A stretch of DNA of 5,625 bases from an uncultured Collinsella sp. (lineage in GTDB: Bacteria; Actinomycetota; Coriobacteriia; Coriobacteriales; Coriobacteriaceae), in the NCBI GenBank assembly GCA_900551625.1, contig URWZ01000120.1, positions 1 through 5,625 of the forward strand, in the 5' to 3' direction. The position numbers and the translations under genes were made by a program. Each line of letters starts with the position of its first letter. Position 1 is the first letter of the stretch. The notes below the pieces were generated by a model that had not been told where the DNA came from, did no database searches, and saw only the letters and a program-made list of their open reading frames with translations. Positions 1 to 5,625 of this stretch are shown piece after piece.

Positions 1-228
1 GCCGTTGATATCCTCGCCGGCCGAGGCGCCACGGTCGACTTCGCCAAAGCTCTCCTCGAGCTCGGCGTCGTCGTCCTCTTCCTCATCATCATCGGCATCG
101 GGGTTATAGGCGTCCGGGTCGCCGTCCTCGCCCTGCTCAGCACGGGCAAGCAGGCGCTTCAGATCATCGGGCATACCGGCATCGCCGGCCTCGTCCATAC
201 CCTCGTTATTGTTGATATCGTCTGCCAC
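1..228 (-). CDS. gyrA: DNA gyrase subunit A, N-terminal part (5' partial gene, runs off the left edge)
   Basis: This is the start of the reading frame that follows gyrB by 11 nt. GyrA is the DNA breakage-reunion subunit of DNA gyrase (A2B2), which introduces negative supercoils using ATP. Only the first 76 codons lie in the window, and the frame is open to the edge. The GTG start at 226-228 is chosen because a strong AGGAGGT ribosome site sits just upstream; an in-frame ATG at 196-198 has no such site. The visible residues do not reach the conserved GyrA core, which normally begins within about 10 residues of the start with an E-M-x-x-S-Y-L-D-Y-A-M-type motif. Instead there is an acidic, low-complexity stretch: 30 of 76 residues are Asp or Glu against 4 Lys/Arg, including nine consecutive acidic residues at 46-54. 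The identity therefore rests on position after gyrB and on the DDIN/EDING-type start, not on catalytic motifs; the active-site Tyr is outside the window. Confidence 0.85.
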   Translation of the reverse strand, partial: MADDINNNEGMDEAGDAGMPDDLKRLLARAEQGEDGDPDAYNPDADDDEEEDDDAELEESFGEVDRGASAGEDING

Positions 229-231
229 GTT

Positions 232-238
232 ACCTCCT
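232..238 (-). promoter_or_regulatory. Shine-Dalgarno site of gyrA, next to the gyrB stop codon
   Basis: On the minus strand the sequence reads AGGAGGT, with only 3 nt between it and the GTG start at 226-228. It begins 1 nt after the gyrB TAA (240-242). A terminating gyrB ribosome would therefore sit directly on the gyrA start, which suggests translational coupling of the two gyrase subunits. The strength of this site decides in favour of the GTG start over the downstream ATG. Confidence 0.8.
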
Positions 239-239
239 C

Positions 240-2319
<2,080 letters not shown>

Positions 2320-2322
<3 letters not shown>

Positions 2323-2349
2323 AAAATACCCTCGGGAACAAGGGTATTT
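2320..2349 (-). terminator. Rho-independent terminator after dciA (end of the dnaN-recF-dciA unit)
   Basis: On the minus strand a perfect 9-bp stem, AAATACCCT pairing with AGGGTATTT (arms 2341-2349 and 2324-2332), encloses an 8-nt loop and runs straight into seven T residues (2326-2320, the first three shared with the stem). It begins 27 nt after the dciA stop codon. The other strand has only a short T-run, so the direction is minus. It separates dnaN-recF-dciA from gyrBA and implies separate or attenuated transcription of gyrase. Confidence 0.88.
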
Positions 2350-2375
2350 GGCTCTACAAGGCCACCAGATGCGAT

Positions 2376-2939
2376 TTAAGGCTCTTTTTTGCTTTGCACG
2401 CCCTTGGCCCACTCGGCGCTGGCTCTCATGGCGTTCTCGAGGGCCTCGCGCAGTTTTTGGTCTTCGATGGGTGCCACTTGGCACTCAATCTCGGTGCGCT
2501 CGGCCTCACTGAGGTCGGCGTGCGGAGCCGGCGGGCGCTCGGTCACGGCTGGGCGCAGGCGCTCCTTGGCAGCCGACGGCGTGTGACCGGGCGCGGTCGT
2601 TTTGAACACCAGGCCGTCCACATGCGCCCCGGCCCGCTCCATGCGCGCCCGGATGATCTCGCGCAGCAGCGTCATCTCCTGCGTCCACGAGGGCGAATCG
2701 AGATACACCAGCAGCTCATTGGACTCGGGCAGGTAGCGCAGGCCCGTCACGTGACGTCCCTCGCGCGTGCCCGAGCACACCGCATTCCAGGCACGATAGA
2801 CCGCACGAGATTCCTCCGCAGCCTCCATTTGCGCGCGGCGTTCAGGTGTCGCGGCCGCCAGGATGCGCTGACGCTCGGCATCCAAAAAGCCGCCAAAGGC
2901 AACCGTTCCGTTCTCGCGCTCGTAATTAGCACGTCTCAC
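2376..2939 (-). CDS. dciA: DUF721/DciA-family protein, probable replicative helicase operator
   Basis: The 187-residue protein fits the DUF721 (DciA) family, whose members interact with the replicative helicase DnaB and are essential for initiation in bacteria that lack DnaC/DnaI-type loaders. What is visible: a charged N-terminal helix (about 17-50), then the family core at 51-113, beginning with W51-N-A-V and a T-x-x-x-R turn, a hydrophobic strand LLVYLDSPSW at 76-85 (W85), a helix through LLREIIRARM at 91-100, and the strand VDGLVF. This follows the KH-like W...V.G / L.V...S..W / L..L pattern of DciA. A Pro-rich linker (about 114-142) leads to a C-terminal amphipathic segment (143-179). 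The location between recF and gyrB matches the actinobacterial DciA locus. The GTG start (2937-2939) lies inside the recF 3' end, giving a 14-nt overlap; only a poor purine-rich site precedes it, so translation is probably coupled to recF. Function is inferred from the family. Confidence 0.85.
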   Translation of the reverse strand: MRRANYERENGTVAFGGFLDAERQRILAAATPERRAQMEAAEESRAVYRAWNAVCSGTREGRHVTGLRYLPESNELLVYLDSPSWTQEMTLLREIIRARMERAGAHVDGLVFKTTAPGHTPSAAKERLRPAVTERPPAPHADLSEAERTEIECQVAPIEDQKLREALENAMRASAEWAKGVQSKKEP

Positions 2940-4032
2940 CCATGCTCACCACCTTGGCTCGATCAAGCAGGTCATCGGTAAAGTACCCCAGGTTGGTGGT
3001 GGTTATGACTGTCTGGATATCATCACCGATCAGCTGCAGAAAAGCGCCCCGGCGCCCGGCATCGAGCTCGCTCATCACGTCGTCCAACAGCAGCAGCGGC
3101 GCTGTGCCCAGGATGTCACGGGCGACGGTCACCTCGGCCACCTTCCAAGCCAGCACCAGCGTACGCTGCTGCCCTTGGCTGGCAAACGAACGGGCAGATC
3201 GACCCGCAACGGTAAACTCAATCTCGTCGCGATGCGGACCCACAAGCGTCACGCCGCGGCGCATCTCCTCATCGGCACGCTCATCGAGGGCCGCGAGCAT
3301 ATGCTCGTACGCCCAGCCCTTAAGTTCCTCGCGCCCCTCGGTTTGAGGCAAATCCCCCAGTGTGGACACATAGGACACGCCTGCGTCCTCACCGGACGCC
3401 ACCTGCCCATACGCGGCGCGCACATGGCCCGCCAGCCGGTCGAGCAGGGCCAAACGATGTACGAGCAGGGCTGACCCGGCGCGGGCGATGGAGTCATTCC
3501 ATGCGCCGAGCATCTCGCGGCAGCACCAGGACTCCTTGAGCAGGGCGTTGCGCTGCGTCACGCAACGCCCGTAGGTGCTCGCCAGGTCGGCGTAACGGGC
3601 GCTCAGTTGCACGCCAAAGTCATCGAGGGCGGCGCGACGCACACTGGCACCGCGTTTGACCATATCCAGATGATCGGGGCAAAAAAGCACGCTCGGCAAA
3701 ACCCCGCGCACGCCGGCGGCCGAGCATCTCTTGCCGTTACGGCTAAACGAGCGCTTGCCGTCCTCAACGTCCAGCCCCATATCGAGCACGCGGCCATCGC
3801 CCTCGAGTCTCAACTCGAGCCTGCACGAGCCCGTGCCGTCGTGCACGAGCTCGCCAGCGGTGGGATGCCTAAACGAGGCGCCGCTCGTCAAAAGCTGCAG
3901 CGCCTCTATAAGGTTGGTCTTTCCCGCCGCGTTGGGCCCCGCAAGCACCGTCACGCCTTCGTCCAGGTCAAGACGGTAGCTATCGAAACTGCGGTAGCGC
4001 GCGACGGAAAGGTTGCGGGCAAACATGGTCAT
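2926..4032 (-). CDS. recF: DNA replication and repair protein RecF
   Basis: RecF is an SMC-like ABC ATPase that, with RecO and RecR, directs RecA loading at single-strand gaps and stalled forks. The 368-residue protein has the expected length and order of motifs: an N-terminal YRSFDSY segment followed by Walker A GPNAAGKT at 32-39 with TNLIEA, the SFRHPTAGELV segment at 53-63, the conserved GPHRDE at 265-270, the ABC signature SQGQQR at 285-290, Walker B LLLLDD at 313-318 and the D-loop SELD at 321-324. ATP binding by Lys38 and hydrolysis aided by Asp317/Asp318 are inferred from the family. The start is the first of two close ATGs (4030-4032; the second is at 4024-4026). No Shine-Dalgarno sequence precedes either, and the dnaN stop is only 9 nt away in the same frame, so re-initiation from dnaN is likely. 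The 3' end overlaps dciA by 14 nt. Confidence 0.97.
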   Translation of the reverse strand: MTMFARNLSVARYRSFDSYRLDLDEGVTVLAGPNAAGKTNLIEALQLLTSGASFRHPTAGELVHDGTGSCRLELRLEGDGRVLDMGLDVEDGKRSFSRNGKRCSAAGVRGVLPSVLFCPDHLDMVKRGASVRRAALDDFGVQLSARYADLASTYGRCVTQRNALLKESWCCREMLGAWNDSIARAGSALLVHRLALLDRLAGHVRAAYGQVASGEDAGVSYVSTLGDLPQTEGREELKGWAYEHMLAALDERADEEMRRGVTLVGPHRDEIEFTVAGRSARSFASQGQQRTLVLAWKVAEVTVARDILGTAPLLLLDDVMSELDAGRRGAFLQLIGDDIQTVITTTNLGYFTDDLLDRAKVVSMGETC

Positions 4033-4041
4033 GACGCAGCG

Positions 4042-5145
4042 CTAGATGCGAACCGGCATGACCAGGTACAGGTAGTTGATCTTGTCGTAGGACTTAAAGA
4101 TACCCGCCTGTGAGTAGCTCTTGAGCTCCAGCGTGATCTCCTTCTCCTTGGACAGGGCATTGAGGCAGCCAAAGATGTAGTGGTAGTTAAAGGCGATGGT
4201 GCCCGACTCGCCCTCGGCCTCGACATCGATCGTCTCCTGCGCCAGATCCTGGTCATTGGAGATGGAGGACAGGCCCATCTGACCGTTCTCGACATCAATC
4301 TCGAACTTGACGGCGGGGTTCGCGCTCGCGATGACCGCCACGCGCTTGAGGGCGGCATTAAAAGCCGCCACGTCGATCTTGACGCTCGTCACGCACGAAT
4401 CGGGGATGAGCTGCTTGTAGTTGGGGTACACGCCCTCGATGCGGCGCGACACGTAGGTGGTGTTGCCGGCCTCAAAGACAACCTGGGTGTCGGTGGCGCC
4501 GATCATGATGGTCGCCTGGCTGGCCATGATGCTCAGGGCGTCGTTGAAGGCGTCGGCCGGAACGTTGAGCTCAAAGGATCCCTCGAGCGTCGAGGTCTCG
4601 ACCTGGGTGTCGCATACGGCCAGGCGGAAGGAGTCGGTTGCCACCAGGCGCACGGTGTTGTTCTCGACCTTCATGTGCACGCCTCCCAGAATGGGGCGGG
4701 CCTTATCGGTCGAAGTGACGCGCCATACGCGACCGACCATCTCGGACAGGATGTCGGTCGGGAGCTCCACCGCGCTCTCGATGGCATAGGCAGGGAACTC
4801 GGGGAAATCGTTGGCGTCGAGCGTGTTGAGGCGGAAGGAACTCTTCTCGCATCCAATCAGCACCTGACGCTCCGAGAGCTCAAAGGTAACCGGAGCGTCA
4901 GGAAGGGTCTTCGTAATGTTCGAGAGCATCTTGCAGGGAATCACCATCTCGCCCTCTTCTTCGACATGCGCGGCAATGCGATGACGAATCGAGATGGTGT
5001 AGTTTGAGGTTTGGAATTCCAAGATGCCGTCCTGCGCCTTAACGAGCACGCCCGACAGGATGGGAAGGGTGGATGCCGAAGCGACGCCTTTCATAACGAC
5101 GCCGATGGCTTGCGTGAGCGAGCTTTGGCTGACGGTGAACTTCAT
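4042..5145 (-). CDS. dnaN: DNA polymerase III beta subunit (sliding clamp)
   Basis: DnaN forms a homodimeric ring around DNA that tethers the replicative polymerase and recruits other DNA-metabolism proteins through their clamp-binding motifs. The 367-residue length equals the usual bacterial clamp (about 366-378). Visible family marks: the MKFTVSQSSL start, LPILSGVLV at 27-35 ending the first helix-strand unit, RPILGGVHM at 150-158 and TDSFRLA at 170-176 (the cleft region), YPNYKQLIP at 240-248, and the C-terminal YLVMPVRI, whose MPxR end lines the peptide-binding pocket. The three topologically similar domains span roughly 1-125, 126-255 and 256-367. The ATG start (5143-5145) is preceded by a modest GAAAGG site 9 nt upstream. 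The leader is AT-rich and forms part of the putative origin. The stop is TAG, followed 9 nt later by recF. Confidence 0.98.
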   Translation of the reverse strand: MKFTVSQSSLTQAIGVVMKGVASASTLPILSGVLVKAQDGILEFQTSNYTISIRHRIAAHVEEEGEMVIPCKMLSNITKTLPDAPVTFELSERQVLIGCEKSSFRLNTLDANDFPEFPAYAIESAVELPTDILSEMVGRVWRVTSTDKARPILGGVHMKVENNTVRLVATDSFRLAVCDTQVETSTLEGSFELNVPADAFNDALSIMASQATIMIGATDTQVVFEAGNTTYVSRRIEGVYPNYKQLIPDSCVTSVKIDVAAFNAALKRVAVIASANPAVKFEIDVENGQMGLSSISNDQDLAQETIDVEAEGESGTIAFNYHYIFGCLNALSKEKEITLELKSYSQAGIFKSYDKINYLYLVMPVRI

Positions 5146-5154
5146 CTTTTAATA

Positions 5155-5160
5155 CCTTTC
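5155..5160 (-). promoter_or_regulatory. modest Shine-Dalgarno site of dnaN
   Basis: The minus strand reads GAAAGG and then 9 nt of AT-rich spacer before the dnaN ATG. It is weaker than the AGGAGG sites of gyrA and gyrB, but is the only purine-rich stretch near the start. Confidence 0.55.
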
Positions 5161-5163
5161 TAT

Positions 5164-5177
5164 AGATATAAATATCT
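5164..5177. repeat. AT-rich palindrome in the putative unwinding region
   Basis: AGATAT and ATATCT form perfect 6-bp arms around a 2-nt AA centre. The palindrome directly abuts the trinucleotide run at 5178 and lies in the dnaN leader. It could be a protein-binding site, or simply part of the low-melting region; chance occurrence in such AT-rich DNA is possible. Confidence 0.5.
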
Positions 5178-5192
5178 TAATAATAGTAATAG
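5178..5192 (+). promoter_or_regulatory. candidate DnaA-trio array (five repeats)
   Basis: The plus strand reads TAA TAA TAG TAA TAG. Read 3' to 5' this is GAT-AAT-GAT-AAT-AAT, five consecutive matches to the published DnaA-trio pattern 3'-[G/A]A[T/A]-5', the single-strand element that DnaA filaments bind during origin opening. The 3' end of the array faces the DnaA-box-like sites starting at 5205, as the known system requires, across a 12-nt spacer of 50% GC. Function is inferred. Confidence 0.6.
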
Positions 5193-5210
5193 CACTGACG
5201 AAACTGTTGA
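5180..5210 (-). promoter_or_regulatory. weak candidate dnaN promoter inside the origin
   Basis: On the minus strand a -10-like TATTAT (5180-5185, 5 of 6 matches) lies 19 nt downstream of a -35-like TCAACA (5205-5210, 4 of 6); an overlapping TACTAT (5183-5188) would give a 16-nt spacer. It overlaps the candidate DnaA trios and the first box-like site, so DnaA could influence dnaN transcription if it is real. AT-rich sequence makes -10 look-alikes common, so this is tentative. Read-through from dnaA is the alternative, since no terminator is seen between the genes. Confidence 0.25.
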
Positions 5211-5219
5211 TTACTCACA
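5205..5219. promoter_or_regulatory. pair of overlapping DnaA-box-like sites nearest the trio element
   Basis: TAATCAACA on the minus strand (5205-5213) and TTACTCACA on the plus strand (5211-5219) each match 7 of 9 positions of TTATCCACA and share 3 bp. They are the closest box-like sites to the AT-rich region. Individually they are weak; their position gives them interest. Confidence 0.35.
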
Positions 5220-5277
5220 AAAGCGCTGGTCAACCCCAAAAAGAGAATCGACAGCAACCTGTGCGCAACCGACTGTG

Positions 5278-5304
5278 TTTTCCACGTTCAAAACCTGCGG
5301 AAAA
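5278..5304. promoter_or_regulatory. inverted pair of DnaA-box-like sites
   Basis: TTTTCCACG on the plus strand (5278-5286) and TTTTCCGCA on the minus strand (5296-5304) face each other with centres 18 bp apart. They form the ends of an inverted repeat with perfect 7-bp arms GTTTTCC/GGAAAAC (5277-5283 and 5299-5305). Each matches 7 of 9 positions of TTATCCACA; both share the TTTTCC core, which suggests a lineage-specific variant. Confidence 0.5.
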
Positions 5305-5337
5305 CTTTTCGTCGCCTTGGGGTGAGTTTTAGACATG

Positions 5338-5346
5338 TTATGCCCA
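5338..5346 (+). promoter_or_regulatory. DnaA-box-like site
   Basis: TTATGCCCA matches 7 of 9 positions of TTATCCACA and 8 of 9 of the relaxed form TTWTNCACA. Its centre is 42 bp from the inverted pair's right member and 22 bp from the next site, close to whole helical turns. Confidence 0.35.
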
Positions 5347-5359
5347 GCGTTTCGACAAG

Positions 5360-5368
5360 TTTTCAACA
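5360..5368 (+). promoter_or_regulatory. DnaA-box-like site close to the dnaA stop
   Basis: TTTTCAACA matches 7 of 9 positions of TTATCCACA and has the same TTTTC beginning as the inverted pair. It lies 15 bp beyond the dnaA stop codon and is part of the same cluster. Confidence 0.4.
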
Positions 5369-5383
5369 GGTGTCTCTATTTCC

Positions 5384-5625
5384 CTACGAGCGCAGTGTAA
5401 TTTTATCTCGCAGCGATTTGAGATCCTCGGTTATGGTGCGGTCTTCCTGAATCATCTTCTGAACCTTTTTATAGCTCGTACTGACGGTTGAGTGGTTGCG
5501 GTTGCCAAACTCCGCGCCCACCGCCGTAGTCGTCATCTCGCACATCTCGATGGCCAGATATATGGCGATATGGCGGGCTTTGGCTATGTTGGCGTTGCGG
5601 CGCGGGCCGATGAGCTCCTCGTGCG
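5384..5625 (-). CDS. dnaA: Chromosomal replication initiator DnaA, C-terminal domain IV (partial, runs off the right edge)
   Basis: DnaA is the AAA+ initiator that binds DnaA boxes and opens oriC. Only the last 79 residues and the TAG stop (5384-5386) are in the window; the ATPase domain lies outside. The visible part is domain IV, the DNA-binding helix-turn-helix. It contains RRNANIAKARHIAIYLA (visible residues 8-24), whose second Arg aligns with the minor-groove Arg399 of E. coli DnaA, and the family signature in the form VGAEFGNRNHSTV (35-47). The usual signature is FGGRDH(S/T)TV. Here the Asp aligned with E. coli Asp433 is Asn and the second Gly is Asn, while His and Thr are kept. The segment after it reads STSYKKV instead of the common LHAxxKI. 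The C-terminal helix ends in DKITLRS. The gene is followed by the putative origin and dnaN in the same direction. Confidence 0.96.
   Translation of the reverse strand, partial: HEELIGPRRNANIAKARHIAIYLAIEMCEMTTTAVGAEFGNRNHSTVSTSYKKVQKMIQEDRTITEDLKSLRDKITLRS

Larger units (their letters stand above)
5146..5383. other. oriC: putative replication origin (oriC) between dnaA and dnaN
   Basis: This 238-bp non-coding gap separates the dnaA stop from the dnaN start, a standard bacterial oriC position. The dnaN side (5146-5192) is about 83% A+T, against GC-rich genes around it, and ends in a run of five TAA/TAG trinucleotides. The dnaA side holds several sequences matching 7 of 9 positions of the DnaA box TTATCCACA. 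The order AT-rich/trio element next to dnaN, boxes towards dnaA, resembles the Bacillus subtilis dnaA-dnaN origin. No perfect DnaA box is present, so further boxes could lie upstream of dnaA outside the window. No protein-coding gene is supported here. Confidence 0.7.

Noticed and set aside
196..198. ATG as an alternative gyrA start
   Set aside because: It has no ribosome site, whereas the GTG 30 nt upstream follows a strong AGGAGGT; even the ATG would leave a long acidic extension.
4180..5007. 275-aa open frame on the plus strand opposite dnaN
   Set aside because: It is a shadow of dnaN with low-complexity composition and no family motif.
5277..5305. GTTTTCC/GGAAAAC inverted repeat as a dnaA terminator
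   Set aside because: The loop is long (15 nt) and no T-run follows on the minus strand; it is better explained as facing DnaA-box-like sites.
5233..5323. Inverted repeat ACCCCAA (5233-5239) / TTGGGGT (5317-5323) around the inverted box pair
   Set aside because: A 7-bp arm pair 77 bp apart is expected about by chance in a region this size.
5011..5325. 104-aa open frame on the plus strand running from dnaN into the origin gap
   Set aside because: About half of it is antisense to dnaN and the rest crosses the AT-rich origin region; it has no convincing ribosome site or domain.

Overview
This window is the chromosome-origin gene cluster of a bacterium, all on the minus strand. In transcription order (right to left) it reads dnaA (3' end only), a 238-bp dnaA-dnaN intergenic region that looks like the replication origin, dnaN, recF, a DUF721/DciA-family gene, gyrB, and the first 76 codons of gyrA. 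Base composition is GC-rich in the genes. The order recF-DUF721-gyrB-gyrA is the classic actinobacterial (and broadly Gram-positive) origin arrangement. The GC-rich codon use, a 676-aa GyrB without the long proteobacterial insertion, and the divergent RecF, DciA and DnaA sequences together suggest a member of the Actinomycetota. My best guess is Coriobacteriia (Collinsella-like). That taxonomic call is inference from gene order and sequence style, not from a search.

Layout: 1-228 gyrA 5' part (GTG start, long acidic N-terminus); 240-2270 gyrB; 2271-2375 a short intergenic gap holding a strong intrinsic terminator and a candidate gyrB promoter; 2376-2939 dciA; 2926-4032 recF, overlapping dciA by 14 nt; 4042-5145 dnaN, 9 nt from recF and in the same reading frame; 5146-5383 putative oriC; 5384-5625 dnaA domain IV. 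There are two likely transcription units: (dnaA-)dnaN-recF-dciA, ending at the terminator, and gyrB-gyrA, restarting just after it. No tRNA, rRNA, CRISPR array or mobile element is visible.

The products belong to one process. DnaA melts the origin. DciA acts with the replicative helicase. DnaN is the sliding clamp. RecF acts in gap repair at stalled forks. GyrA and GyrB remove positive supercoils ahead of forks. The gene content is ordinary core replication machinery, and I see no undescribed multi-gene system. The points of interest are finer: a five-repeat DnaA-trio candidate next to an AT-rich palindrome on the dnaN side of the origin; a set of DnaA-box-like sites, none of which is the canonical nonamer; a DnaA recognition helix with Asn where the usual base-contacting Asp sits; and an unusually long, highly acidic N-terminal extension on GyrA.
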